Shown here: piece after piece, positions 51,001 to 62,260 of the stretch
Position numbering within the stretch: position 1 is the first letter of the stretch
How the letters are laid out: each line of letters opens with the position of its first letter
Origin: Tubiluchus corallicola
Lineage: Eukaryota > Priapulida > Priapulimorpha > Priapulimorphida > Tubiluchidae
Assembly (NCBI GenBank): GCA_030141605.1
Contig: JAQGDQ010000204.1
Coordinates: forward strand, 331,806 to 395,805
Direction: 5' to 3'
Length of the DNA stretch: 64,000 bases
Position numbers and translations under genes: made by a program
The notes under the pieces: model-generated
Database searches by the model: none
The model's input: only the letters and a program-made list of their open reading frames with translations
What the model was told of the DNA's origin: nothing

Positions 51001-54000
51001 CTGTGACACAAGTATAGATATGGTGAGTACAAGCTGATGCACACTGCCTAGTGCCCCACGGAGGTGACGGGGTGCAATCTCCGTCAGATACATCACTACA
51101 GCTCCAGAATTCAATCCTGTAAATTTATTAACAACAGTTAATGCATACCTACAATTCTAGCACAAACTTATATTGTGAATGGTGTAAATTTTGCCAGTTT
51201 TGGTACAAGTTACTACAATTCACCGAGTTTTAAATATACATGTAATCACATGTAATGTAAATCAATTTTCACATTTCAAATATGCCAAACAAGGAGTAAA
51301 CCTAATGTAAAACACTCAATTAATATGAAAAACTAAAAGGAACAACTCCTTCGCAACTAAAAGTCTATTATTTGATGCATAAGTTGTTTATTATAGTTTC
51401 CATGACTTCCTTACTAAATTTTGACAGAACCACATAAGGCAGAGATTACACTTCCTACCCAGATATCACCTTAGAGTTTCACTGCAAGATGATTAAATGT
51501 TTTAACTGCTATGTACATAGTAATTATGCCAAACAGTACTCAACTACTGCTAGTACATGACATTATAAAGCATTGGAAGCCTCTACAGGCTACAAACAGC
51601 TGTAGTAATCACTGTTCGGAAAATAAGGGCTAAGAGGGGACCAGCAAATTCTTACTTTATAGAGCATTTTACAATTTTTACTCTCCCAATCAGAAAAATA
51701 ATTTTGCTTAATAAGACTCATAACTACAGGTTAAAGTAAAAGGGCAAAAACTCACCGCAATTCAAACCAATTATAAACCTTCCGATGATGATTAGTTCGT
51801 AAGAGCCGGCCATCTGAGACATGAACTCGAGCAGCCCACCAATAATTGCCAAACCATTGTTCATCAGCAGTGCACCTTTTCTATAATATAAAATTGTACA
51901 CACTGTACATAATAAAGAGAGAATACCTTCAGCATGTAAATTCACAAACACAGCAAACTGTCAGTTGAAAAACTAAACAAAAAAGAAGGGTTACACTTGA
52001 TACACAAATACAGCAATGCAAATAAATTTCTTAAAAACGTTCTAGAGAGAAGGCGTAGACGGCTTTTTTTCTATTATCAACCTATCTCAAGAAATTTTGT
52101 CATTAAGTAGGTTTTTGACTTTGCGACATTATATCCAAGTGGAATACTTATATGTATATTAAGTAAACAGAACATAAACAAGTTATAGCAATTAGGCTCC
52201 ATGTCTTTGTAAAAAACAAAGCATATTAACGACAAAGACAAGAAGGAAATGACAATAACAAATATTAAAAAAAATTATTTAGGCCATTTCTTGCTTATTC
52301 TAATTTACAATACTAATAACTAATCATGCTTTGACAATAAGAATTATCACTGGAGTTGACATGATAGTAGATGGTTAGTCCACTCAATATGCGCAATTAG
52401 ATTATGATTGTTCATCCCATGGCTGTTCCAAGCCTTTTGTCAAACCGATCTGAGTTGACAAAGACAATCGCATTACAAATCCATGAAATTAGAAGCAGTA
52501 CTAACCTGCCAAATTTGTCTGTGAAATATGCTGTTGAAAGACCACCCGCCATTCCACCCAATGCAAAAACAGACACAATGATAGACCATAACAGATCCAA
52601 ACTCCCAGAACTGATGTCACCAGGCGCTAATGTGGTAGTTGTTGGCAAGGTGGTTGTGAGGTTATTTCCAGAAACATTAAAAGAAAGGACACCTGGATGA
52701 GCAGAGTAGTTGTAACCATGGCGATGTCGCCACACCTCTCTTATCCAGTCTTGAATAATCTGGTGCAGTACAGCAACATACCACTCATTAAGAATTGCAA
52801 TTCATGTTACCAAAAAACAATTTTATTAAATCACTTCTAACTATACATTTCGTAATAGTCATATACAAGTGTTGCAAAGCCATTTAAAGCAACTAAAAAA
52901 TGGGTTCCATTGTAATAGTAAAAAACTCATAGAATAACAAGAAAAAAGTTCTGTGATACATGAAAGTTTCCATTAATTGTTCTTTGATACAAATAGCGAA
53001 TCATTAGATTTCCAAGGTTCTTTCCAGCTTCCTCATTCAGCCCTACTACAAAAAGCTAATTCAAAAAAGGCATAAACCAGTCTACATTGTATTAATAAAT
53101 TAGTAATTTGATAGATTGGTAATTACTTCCATTGTTTTACCTTTTAAATAGCTTCTAAAAGATTAGACATGCGTCACCTGCATTCGCTTGAATCCAAACA
53201 ATATCACAGAGACATTCACAGACAAACCAAACACTATGATTATGTAAAATATGTGGTACAACGTTTTTTACTTTCAACTGCATCTATAGTGTTCTGCGCA
53301 AGACAGCAAATGGTTTTAAAAATATTATTGTCATTAATGTCAAAAATCCCTTTGTCCAAATTGGGCCTTTGTCCAAATTGTTGTGTAACGAAAATCATAA
53401 ACTAATTCCATCTCATCTAGAAGGGACTTGGAAAACATAAAAACCCTCTTACCTCACCAGGTGCATTGATGCATCCAGTATTATACCCCGCCTGAAAGGA
53501 GGAACCTAACGCACACGCACAGACTGCAAGGACTAGATTAGGAGTCAGACCCTGAAATTAACAAAAATGCGTTTAGACAAAAGCAAATCCAGTTTTCATT
53601 CATACCCGCAGATTCAATATATAATACTAACGAGAGCATTACTCTACCACCATAAAAATTAAAGCAGCTAATCATTCTCCCTGACTCATGTAACTTTACA
53701 CGTTTTCTGAGTGTTGCAAACTGGAAGCTAACAGTCCACAAGACAGAAAAGTTAACAGAGAAATAACAAGGAAAGTTTGTAGTAACTTGTGAGATTTTGT
53801 AACTACAATATTATTTTCTTGGCAGACATAATTATTCAGAAAATCCTCTGACCACAGCAACACCAAGCCAAACGTTTTTTCTTCATTTCCACATTATGCT
53901 CTCGAAGCACTGCGACATAAACTGGCCTTTTTAAACACATTTTCCTTTATGACCTTTTGGTGACTGTAGACCTCCATTCTGACTAGGTCATCACATTCTA

Positions 54001-57000
54001 TGATATCATTTATTTTGGCATACTACAAGCCAATAACTAGCACCCAACTGCAGAGCATACTTAATGCAGGCAGTTGTGGCAAGACCAGAACCTTTATCAT
54101 GTTAAAATCCAAGACGAGACACTGAATTATGAGAGATGCCACAACCATATTTGGATGCGCGTATGACCCTCCCTACTAGAATTCAGGAAAAATCAAAAGC
54201 AGCCAAATTTTGCAATTCGTCTTTAAAAGTGAATTCCAAAAAAATGACTGTCCAGTTCAAAGAACTTGTGACTGACAATTTTCACGCCAAATGACTAGAT
54301 GCAAAGTGTAGCTTCAAAAAGACAGTCCTAATGAAGAAACAAAGAGACTGGTACAAAGTGGTTTAAGAAGATAATTACAGAAACATCACAGATTAAGTAG
54401 ATTTACAATTTACAAAATAAGTTCAATCCAATTTCAAAATTTGTGTTAACTAAATCAACTTATTAAGTAATAAAACTGAACTAGCAGTCTCCACTCAAAT
54501 ATGTGAAAGCATTCAAACATGCAAACCTAGTCCATCATATCAGAAAATCTTTAAATTTTAACTGCATGTCCCAAAAGAAAAATGATACGTTCTATGAACA
54601 AGTAGTGTAACAAAATGAGTTAAGAATCTAGAAAAGCTAAAATACTTCCTACAAGTATGGCCAATCTATCTACCGCCTGGTAGAAAAGTAAAAAATATAG
54701 GTCAATCATTTGTGGTACAGATTAATAATCAGTATTACAATCTCTAATTGGTCACCAATGATCATACCAGTAACGATGATCATTATACCAATATAAACTA
54801 ATTTTCAAATCGCGCAAAATAGCATTAGCTAATGAATATATACATATTGATTTAGACAGATTTGCTTCGATATTTTCATATACTCTAGCAGATAATAAAT
54901 AATGCCAAATTGAAAAGTAATGCTGAACTACGTTTGCAAACAATTGGGTCATTTGCACACAGATAGCCACAAGTTCCGCCACACCATAAACAAACACTAC
55001 TGGTTCACCAGAAAAGGCCCGGTGTTGGATGAAAGAGAAATTACGTATCGCCTGTATGATTTATTGTAAACAAATGATAACTTTGTCTTAAGTAATATAA
55101 GACGAAAAGACTCCAAACAATAAAAACATCATAATACATATTCTGCAAAAATAACTGTTGCATTCAAAGAGGGAGGGAGTCAATTTTTTTAAATAGACAA
55201 GTTTTACATTTGTGTTTGTGTTGTGTGAGAAGAGTGTAATAAGTATTCGGAACAAACAAACAAAATCCTAAAGAAATTCATCAATTTAAAGAAAAAAGAC
55301 ACTTAATCATCAATTAAGTACAGAAGAATCATGTGTTAGACAACTTAGACATATCTTAATTGTTTAATTATTTATTTATTTGTTCGGTCTATTTATTTAT
55401 TTAATTTGCTTATTTAATGCATCACTTATTTAAACTATCTTTATGTTATATTGTTTTTTTCCTATCAAATAATTAACGAAATTTATCTTTCAATATTTTT
55501 TGTACATGATAGTATATCATTCACGATACTGTAATGTTACTAATATATATGTTACAGGCAAAGTGTGAAACAGGGTATTCTATAAAATGCTGAGGCATTT
55601 TATGGAGTGCGGAAACAAACCAGATAAGTTGTCTAAAATAATTTCTTCTACACTTTTCCTAGGCCTTTTATAAATGCAAGTTTTATTAAGCAAAGCATGC
55701 AATTCTTTTGTTTCAGATATACTGTTCCCAACCTCCTGGGTATTTTATATAATGTTGAGTAAATTTAAAGTAATGTGAACGTAAAACAATTGTTTTGAGG
55801 AAATTTTCCTAGGTATTTTGTATAATGTTAGTTTTGTTCTAGGGAATGTGCGAAATAAATCACATTTTAGGTACTTGCAAATTTGCTTGTTAGAAAGGTA
55901 ACTAGCATCTCAAGCAAACACTCAGATTGAATGATTGTTTCACTCACACCTGTTGCCTGGTCCTTAAAATCCTTAAAGCTTGATCATGTTGTTTTTGATT
56001 TTGTTGTCGCATTTACCTTTGAAGGCTTTCGCAGGGCACATTTTTCATTGTAGGAAACTGAAACTTTGCATGAAAATGCAATGGGTCATTGCGCAGACTG
56101 TATCAGAGCCCTATTTTTCACTGTCCCAATAAGCCCCTCAGATATACCTGTTAAATGGATAACGTCCATTAAACGAATCTGCCCTTTACATTATTACACG
56201 TTTGGCTTTCTTTCATTCTAATATATGAATGAATCTGTCCCCAATGATGCATATTCTAAATTTTTACAAAAAAAACGGATTCCATTACAACAGGAAACCC
56301 TTCCCATGATTTTCTTACGAAAACCATTAACTGAGAAAAAAGCACGTGTCAGATCCAAGAACATTGGTATCTCCATTCTAGTTGTATTTCATAGGTACAG
56401 AACTAGGTATTTCATAAACAGAACTACTTCATGTTTAAATGAAAGTATGATTTTATGCCGAATTGAGAAAGGGTAGACATTTAAAGCAATGAACATGCAA
56501 TCCCAGTATTACTCTACAATCGACTACTATATTATTCACTAATTGCCACACAGTTATATTTTTAATTTCTATAAGAGTTTTTTAGGATGCCAAAGCAACA
56601 ATTAACTAACCTGTTTTAATACTTAAAGCGTTGAATTCCTTGCTAAATTTAATACATTGCCACTCAGTTATTTGCCTGGACTCTTTTTACGCATTCTATA
56701 CAATGCTTATACTATACTATTCTATGCTAAGCTTTTTGTGTGTTCTAAACAATACCTAGGTGTTGTACAAAAAATCTAGAAAAAGCATTTAACACGAATT
56801 ACTTTCATTTTATACTTTGCCAAAGCAACTTTTCGAATTCTGCATAGATCTTAGTTTTGTATTCTGTATAGACCTTATACAAAACGTCTAGGTAGAGTGT
56901 GAAAATGCAGTAGCAAAAACATTTATTTCATACTTTTCCAGAAATGTGTAGGTGTTATACACAACAGCTAGGAATTTTACACAATATTTTGTACAATTCT

Positions 57001-58287
57001 AAATTTTACACATTACTTGTAACATATACAACAAACAAGCAGTGCCACACGAGTCCAAAGTCGAAACTGTATCTTTTTGCCAGAGTATCAGCTTTTGTTT
57101 TCTTACAGATAATGAAGCGTGTACTCAAACTCTTTTATCTTAAAGTATCGTAAAGAGTTACAATACTTGATAAGAACATAGCACAAACATAGTACATAGT
57201 ACACGCATGCATAAATTCTGAAACAGCCTTTTTCATGAACCGAATTTTCTAATTACTGCAGCTAAAGACGTTTTTGCTTCTACCACAGCTACATAACTCA
57301 AAAGCATATCAATTTTACAAAAGCGTTCAAACAATGAAGGCACTTACAGGACTGGTATCCATAAAAGAATTTACAACAAGTTGACTTGAACAAAATCGTG
57401 TAGGCCAGCTTTATGTAGATCTACAGAAATGTTGTTTAGGCCCAGTTGTTAAAAACAGAGCTTAGAAGCCTAAAAATCCTTTGCGTTGCTGCATTTGCAT
57501 CTTTTTTAAAGACATTGTGCAAACAAACTTCTTTTAATTCTGAGAACAATACGACTACAATAAACAGGACTTTAAATTTTCACAGTGCAGTCACAAGAAA
57601 GCAGATATATGTACTAGTATGTATGCAGGCTTTAAAATCAAAACAATTGTGAAAACTTACACAAGAGACACATAAAAAAGCAAATACCATTATGCATGCA
57701 AATGTTTAGTGTCTGGAATCGAAGCAATTTCGCAAGACCGTGCAGCGCGTTGAAATTCAAAGAGCAAGAGCTGCATTAATAAAAAAAATTTCCACAAAAT
57801 ATTTTTGTGCTAGGCCTCAAAGCAAGCGTGGTCACCACGTTGCTTTAAAATTATATGACAAAGTGCGATTGGCAGTGACAGCTGGCATACTGAGTTATCA
57901 TTATCATTAACTAACTACAAGCTTCCATTTACATAGTCTGAGTAGCAACTGAAAGGTCATTCGTCGTTCAGGAACACAGAAAAAGTATCAAAACAGTATC
58001 AGAATGTTCACACAAGCAGTACCTAAGCCTGCTTTACCGAATTAATATCAGACGAAAAAAAAACATACTCAGACAGCGACTTTTGTAGTAACGAGCAAAA
58101 AATAAGGCGGAGACACATTTACCTCTGTTTTCTTGTGAGGCGGTTCCTGGCGTTCACCCCCATCTGCCACTGTCAGCATTTGGGTCCTCTCCTCTGCTTC
58201 ATACTTACGGTCATATGACACGTCTAATTCACCTTGTTCTGTTCCTGACATATTTTCCAGTTCTATAAATTTTGTCATAACTTGCAA
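41944..58287 (-). CDS. SLC2A1: Class I facilitative glucose transporter (GLUT, SLC2 family), whole gene
   Basis: Eleven coding exons on the minus strand join to 1,701 nt (566 aa plus stop): 58287-58123, 53551-53453, 52759-52506, 51880-51756, 51116-50946, 50152-49932, 48315-48217, 46342-46124, 45795-45720, 43012-42871, 42073-41944. All phases agree and all introns are GT-AG. Twelve membrane helices are expected by homology. Family marks: [13 protein letters not shown] at the end of TM1, FGRK (171-174), ELIIIGRF (201-208, Arg207 = GLUT1 Arg126), RHLRGALG (231-238), PESPK (289-293), QQLSGINA (371-378), [14 protein letters not shown] (422-435), GPGSVPWF (475-482), NW (504-505) and PETKGR (546-551). 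QLS and the two Trp (481, 505) argue for a glucose uniporter in the plasma membrane. Human GLUT1 is 492 aa; the excess is a longer N-terminus and extracellular loop 1. Assignment to SLC2A1 versus SLC2A3 is not meaningful in an invertebrate. Confidence 0.96.
42074..42870 (-). other. Intron 10 of the transporter gene
   Basis: About 0.8 kb, AT-rich, no feature recognised. Confidence 0.6.
42871..43012 (-). CDS. SLC2A1: GLUT exon 10 (residues 477-524)
   Basis: Encodes [40 protein letters not shown] and TLQNLID plus two bases of Gln524. It holds the TM10 substrate-site Trp (481) and the TM11 Asn-Trp pair (504-505). Ser replaces Pro in the usual GPGPIPWF, as in some insect GLUT1 proteins. Confidence 0.95.
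43013..45719 (-). other. Intron 9 of the transporter gene
   Basis: About 2.7 kb. No exon, gene or clear mobile element recognised; the frame at 44,982-45,197 (+) is unsupported. Confidence 0.5.
45720..45795 (-). CDS. SLC2A1: GLUT exon 9 (residues 452-477)
   Basis: Seventy-six nt: [25 protein letters not shown] and one base of Gly477. Extracellular loop 5 and most of TM10. Acceptor gtattttcag, donor gtaagg. Confidence 0.93.
46124..46342 (-). CDS. SLC2A1: GLUT exon 8 (residues 379-451)
   Basis: Encodes [60 protein letters not shown] and [13 protein letters not shown]. End of TM7, TM8 (with Asn409 = GLUT1 Asn317), the D-x-x-G-R-K loop and TM9. Ends phase 0 before gtaagt. Confidence 0.95.
46700..47230. 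repeat. Degenerate tandem duplication, period about 273 bp
   Basis: The word ccgcctgtc followed by a pyrimidine-rich cacttttt-like block occurs at 46,757 and 47,030. Downstream similarity includes gagcctattcatttttgga versus gaagcctataaattttgga. Similarity is patchy, so the duplication is old. Intronic. Confidence 0.6.
47290..48040. repeat. Degenerate tandem duplication, period 473 bp
   Basis: The word tagtttaataaacaaagagg occurs at 47,491 and 47,964, with about 80 bp of good similarity around it (..gtgtttaaagcattta.. versus ..gtgttcagagcattta..). Weaker similarity begins some 170 bp earlier at a gcagcagtctc / gtggtagtctc pair. Intronic. Confidence 0.65.
48217..48315 (-). CDS. SLC2A1: GLUT exon 7 (residues 346-378)
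   Basis: Thirty-three codons: [20 protein letters not shown], then [15 protein letters not shown]7, with the QLS triplet (372-374) typical of glucose-selective class I GLUTs. Gln371 and Asn377 correspond to the sugar-binding Gln282 and Asn288 of GLUT1. Donor gtaagt. Confidence 0.95.
48316..49931 (-). other. Intron 6 of the transporter gene
   Basis: About 1.6 kb. Plus-strand frames at 48,711-49,125 match nothing known. A 28-bp exact direct duplication sits next to the exon 6 donor (listed separately). Confidence 0.55.
49865..49920. repeat. Exact 28-bp direct duplication beside a splice donor
   Basis: Two perfect copies of a 28-bp unit starting gaaacaccaggtacg (49,865-49,892 and 49,893-49,920). 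The array ends 11 bp from the exon 6 end, so it lies immediately inside the intron. Perfect identity suggests a recent event or an assembly artefact. Confidence 0.9.
49932..50152 (-). CDS. SLC2A1: GLUT exon 6 (residues 272-345)
   Basis: Encodes [40 protein letters not shown] and the charged central cytosolic loop ending [12 protein letters not shown]6 is followed by the PESP(R/K) motif, here with Lys. The loop has the helical, acidic and basic character of the GLUT intracellular helices. Donor gtgaga. Confidence 0.94.
50153..50945 (-). other. Intron 5 of the transporter gene
   Basis: About 0.8 kb, no feature recognised. Confidence 0.6.
50946..51116 (-). CDS. SLC2A1: GLUT exon 5 (residues 215-272)
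   Basis: Encodes [40 protein letters not shown] and [16 protein letters not shown] plus one base of Gly272. TM4 end, the E-x6-R motif (Glu227, Arg234) and TM5 with Gln242, equivalent to GLUT1 Gln161. Donor gtatat. Confidence 0.94.
51117..51755 (-). other. Intron 4 of the transporter gene
   Basis: About 0.64 kb, no feature recognised. Confidence 0.6.
51756..51880 (-). CDS. SLC2A1: GLUT exon 4 (residues 173-215)
   Basis: Encodes [35 protein letters not shown] and IIGLNC plus one base of Gly215. TM3 and the start of TM4 with Arg207. Acceptor ttatattatag, donor gtgagt. Confidence 0.94.
51881..52505 (-). other. Intron 3 of the transporter gene
   Basis: About 0.63 kb, no feature recognised. Confidence 0.6.
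52506..52759 (-). CDS. SLC2A1: GLUT exon 3 (residues 89-173)
   Basis: Encodes extracellular loop 1 (about residues 89-143) and TM2 ([20 protein letters not shown]), ending in TDKFG plus two bases of Arg173. The loop is about 55 residues, longer than in human GLUT1. It carries three N-glycosylation sequons (Asn105, Asn116, Asn121) and a Thr/Pro-rich stretch, [13 protein letters not shown], that looks suited to O-glycosylation. Acceptor ctgcaccag, donor gttagt (slightly non-consensus). Confidence 0.93.
52760..53452 (-). other. Intron 2 of the transporter gene
   Basis: About 0.7 kb, no feature recognised. Confidence 0.6.
53453..53551 (-). CDS. SLC2A1: GLUT exon 2 (residues 56-88)
   Basis: Thirty-three codons: [20 protein letters not shown], then [15 protein letters not shown]1 with the hallmark Q-x-G-Y-N-T-G-x-I-N-A-P. 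Both ends phase 0; acceptor gttaatttcag, donor gtaaga. Confidence 0.95.
53552..58122 (-). other. Intron 1 of the transporter gene
   Basis: About 4.6 kb, the longest intron of the gene and the likeliest place for enhancers or alternative first exons. I found no extra in-frame exon. It contains a (TTTA)n-like tract (about 55,365-55,412) and a family of short related motifs at 55,573-56,990 (listed separately). Confidence 0.55.
55573..56990. repeat. Scattered family of cctaggtattttgtataatg-like motifs
   Basis: Related 18-22 bp words occur at about 55,573, 55,658, 55,735, 55,808, 56,755, 56,875 and 56,947. The copy at 56,875 is in reverse orientation (ttatacaaaacgtctagg). The first four are spaced 73-85 bp apart. 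Copies are diverged, and their origin (decayed satellite or transposon internal repeats) is not clear. Confidence 0.55.
58123..58287 (-). CDS. SLC2A1: GLUT exon 1 (first coding exon, residues 1-55)
   Basis: An open frame from ATG at 58,287 gives a 55-residue cytosolic N-terminus, rich in Glu and Lys, ending PPHKKTE before donor gtaaat. Human GLUT1 has only about 12 residues before TM1. Met4 and Met13 (in ELENMSG) are alternative starts, so the exact start is uncertain. The exon's link to exon 2 rests on phase, donor quality and position, since the segment itself is not conserved. Confidence 0.75.
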
Positions 58288-59260
58288 GACATCTAAACCA
58301 AGAAGATCTCAAGCAGACCTAAAACAACCCACAACCAAAAACGGCGTCAAGAACTTCTGTTCATCTGACAAGCACCACAGGTGAGTTTAAGTATTTGTCA
58401 AGCAGGTCTTCAAATGTGGGAGGGTTAATCCGCACACCATAGAGGTTGCTCTCTTTATCTAAATGCAAGCAAGTGTTGGTCACTTCACAAGGTGGGTCAA
58501 ATGTACTTCCTTCCGCTAAACAGTGCTCGATAAATACTGTTAACTAAATAAAACAATATTGGCTTCCTCTGTCTTAATCACCTTCGCAGAAATTTACCGT
58601 AACGACGCATTAATGCGAAGTACAAGAGATAAAAGAGTCAAGACACAAGTGACACAGCTGTTATAACCAGAGCTTTGACAAAACAATCACATTCAGGCAC
58701 CAGTGACCAAACCAACCACAATGACCAGCTCGGCAGCTGTTTAAGCATATAACCTGGCGCGCGTTAACAAAGAGCGGCCACTAATAAAAGAGTTGAACCA
58801 CTGGCCGGCAGCGCTTAGCAACAAGAGAAGCGAAGCTGACTAGAAATCAACTGATCACATGCACAACGGCTGATCCACAGGATGTCCTCGGTTATAAGCC
58901 AAAAACAACAGCACGTATAAACCAGTAGTAGTTAACATTCAGCAGCCAGCAGTGAATTATTATTCTATACGTGTAAGTTGTGCTGGCGAATAAAATACTT
59001 GACGACGATTTAACTTACACACACTGACGCTATAGTGTCGCTACTTGCACGATTGTTTAATAAAAATTAATGAACTAGTAGTTAACGCATCGATTTGATG
59101 TGTGCAAAATGGTCTGTACATAACAGGTTGACATGAACCAAACAGAATAGTCGAAGTACATACGGGTCGTAGTGCTAAAGTACAATAATCCGAACCAGCG
59201 TTAAAAGGAGTGTGCAGACTGCCAGCTTGTCAAGGGAATGATCTTTGCAGCGCGATTAAG
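58288..59260 (-). promoter_or_regulatory. Probable promoter / 5' UTR region of the transporter gene
   Basis: Upstream of the first ATG on the minus strand. Composition is somewhat richer in G+C than the surroundings, with ggcgcgcgttaac (about 58,757) and agcggccact nearby. No clear TATA box, initiator or further splice acceptor was identified. Placement is by position only. Confidence 0.35.
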
Positions 59261-60640
59261 AGGGGGCGTGACGAATGAAAAGTCACGGTTTTTTAGAACA
59301 TTTCCAAATCAACGCAAACCGAAATATCTCTTAAAACATAAAAAGCCGAATTATTGTTTAATAATACAACTTTATCCGGAAAGTTCTGATGGCGAACAGT
59401 TAAAACTAAATCTGCGATTATAATAGTTGCAAAGTATGAAATCTGAAATAAATATGTATAAAATTGCCCAAAGGTCTGTAACCTATGATCATTTGACACA
59501 TTTATGTCTTGAGCACACAATAATTTTCCATCAAAGTTGTTATAATTTGATTTTATCTTAGAGATGTGTAACAATTAGTGCTTGCACAAAAAGTTTTAGC
59601 AGCAGACAAATGGAAACAAAAACAGGTGAAGAGTCTGAATATCACAAGTTTCACAACTGCAGGGCCATTTACAAGAAAATCAATACTTTTTTTCAAAACT
59701 GATCAGATTGCAAGGGACAAGTTCTGCCGCTTTGTAACCGTGCACCTGTAATGTTACCTATGTAGAGGTTCTGCAGATGGATTTAAAATGAAAACAAAGT
59801 AAGTTTTCTCTTAGTAAGATTATTGTATAACTATAAGCTTGTTATATAAAACAATATAATTTTTAAGCTGAATTTTTTGAAACTTTTGAATAGCTATAAC
59901 ACTTTTCTTCGCTTTGACATTTGACAGAAGAGCAATTGAAGGAAAATATCCAGATAAAATCAGTATTCCTCTAAAATTATTTAATCTGAATATAATTCTC
60001 AACAGCCATCAGCATTCACAGCAACAAAAAAACCATTTCATACACACTCATCACTGGTGAATGTCAGTGAGATGTCAAGAGTCACCTAAATTACCTATCC
60101 AGTTCCAAATACTCCACAATGATATTCCCAGCAGTCATAACAGTACTGATCTTACAGCAATAGACAACTGGATGCTTTCACATAGCACAATTAAATTCAA
60201 AAGACTAAAAACACCTTCAAGGTGATAATTGACAAACATCAATGATATGATTGCATTCATAGGACAGTGTTCATATTTCATGACACATTTATTTGGCAGT
60301 CAATGTATCATCTCGTGATCACACATTATTTCAAATGAGCAGGTTCTAAGCAGTCAGATCTGCTAATTTTTCAATGGGTATGAGAGGTAGATTTTGGAAA
60401 GTGGATATCACATTCATGTACATATGATCGTTTATATAGCCTAATTGTCCCTTGCTGAGGCGAAGAAAATAGCTGAGTAGTCATAGTATTTGATCGGCCA
60501 TGAATCTAAACAATGCTGCATCTCATCAATCTTTCGTAATGTGCTGACTATTCCTCCATTATGGAGGATATACTTACATCCATACTTCACTAAGATGCAT
60601 CTGCCAGTTGAGTGTTAAAAATGTCCTTAATAACAAGTAT
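59261..60640. other. Intergenic spacer
   Basis: AT-rich; frames at 59,238-59,574 and 59,820-60,002 match nothing. No RNA gene recognised. Confidence 0.4.
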
Positions 60641-60661
60641 GGTTCATTATCACCACAATCA

Positions 60662-60662
60662 C

Positions 60663-60711
<49 letters not shown>
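60662..60711. repeat. (ATT)n microsatellite, about 16 units
   Basis: Uninterrupted ATT trinucleotides for about 50 bp; it creates a spurious poly-leucine frame. Confidence 0.95.
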
Positions 60712-60879
60712 CAATTTGTACCATGTCATTAACTATAAACAGCATTCTATAACACATAGCAACAAAGTCAGCATTATAGTTAAAATTTAAATTCAGATCC
60801 CTGTAAAATCTAGTGAATTTTTAAATCAAAACACTGTATGCAATATAAAATTATATAATAGTTGTGCCAAACTAAGTTA

Positions 60880-61850
60880 AAAATTTTAATGCTAAAATGA
60901 ACAGATGAATCTTAAGATTTTTCTTGAACGCATTAAATTTAGTGCAACAATGCAAATCAAAATAGAGTTTGTTTCCTTCTCTTGGGCCAGGTACAGGAAA
61001 AGATCTGTCTGCAAAAGTTTTACAAAATTAAAGGGTACTTCTAAAATGATACCCTGTTCAGCTGTGGAGCAGTGTCCGAACTTGACAAAGAATTGACAAA
61101 CAACCTGGAGCCATATTGTGTAAACATTTGTGTACAAAACACAGAAATTTAAATGCAATTCTGTACCTTATGGCAGCCAATGTAAAATTTTAATGGCTTC
61201 CTTGGTCGAAACTTCCCAGCTATACAAAAGATAATCTGTTATCTAGCATAATGCTTAAATGTTTCACACTGCTTGCGAGTACAATATGAGATTCACATAC
61301 ATCATTACTATTAAAATTCTTTGTACTTTCATAAAACTGTCAACTAAAAGCTATAGCTTCTGTTTAATCAAAGTTCATCCTTTAAGCTGTTTGCACTCAT
61401 GCAATCTTTGACTTGCTGCAGAAACATTAAACATTTGCATGGTTGCAACACAATTTTGTTTTGACACATATGAAACTGGTTTAAGTTTAGAAGTGAAACT
61501 GTGATCATCAGTATAGCAACTGACATTTATCATGACAGAAAGGTATCCTCTAATGTACTGGCATATAACGTAAATAATACGGATAGTTACAGAACGTTGT
61601 GGAACAGAAAATGGTAAAGCTACAGAATCTGACAGAGTGTGATTTACAGAAACATAATAATCACACTTTTTAAGAACTAAACATTTGAAGTGCCAAGTCC
61701 CTGATGATAAATTTAATCTCTAATATATTCAGCAGTACTACATGGCAGGTCAACAGTATCAAATGCAGCTGACATGTCGATCCTTATGAGCAAGGAAGTT
61801 TCCTTTTGTTCCTTACTGGAAAGAATGTCATTTAGACATAACTAACTAAA
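60880..61850 (-). pseudogene. Highly degenerate LINE reverse transcriptase (L2/CR1-like)
   Basis: Minus-strand reading from 61,850 gives NDILSSKEQKETSLLIRIDM then SAAFDTVDL (about 61,750-61,775), the 'LLDLSAAFDTVD' motif. VPQRS (about 61,595) stands for GVPQGS. YTDD (about 61,510) stands for the catalytic YADD, and AIRYRIAFKFLCFVHKCLHN followed by MAPGCLS (about 61,110-61,185) matches the 'LPV..RI.FK......K.L....P.YL' segment. A charged FKK.LK.HLF-type end lies near 60,900. Frames shift repeatedly and key residues are replaced, so it is long dead. Order and spacing fit one element. Confidence 0.72.
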
Positions 61851-62260
61851 ACAATGCATAATAGCAAAGTGTACGAGATAGTAAATGGTGCCACATTAAA
61901 CCAAGTAAGGAACTGAAACCACTATTCTGCTAGGCTGTAAGAGAGACTGAAAGACAGCCTAAAAAAACTAAATGCAAATTATAACACTAATGAAGACCAA
62001 TGCTACAAGTACCACATATAGAACTTCAGCCTGCAAGCTCGCTCATAGTAAATATTTACCATAATAAAAAGAAAATACGGTACAAAAATGTGAGCAACTC
62101 AACATTAATTTTGCTAAGATGATTCACTATCACAGAAGTAAGAATGGTAGAACAATTTTGGGGAAGTGCAGATGCTATCAAGCTATATAACTGTAGGAGA
62201 AATATGAAGGTCATTGGAATGCCAAAAAATCTGTCATGATAACATTGTAACTTTCTTCAA
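61851..62260. other. Spacer between the two LINEs
   Basis: AT-rich, no feature recognised. Confidence 0.4.

Noticed and set aside
60608-60790. Poly-leucine open frame
   Set aside because: Created by the ATT microsatellite.
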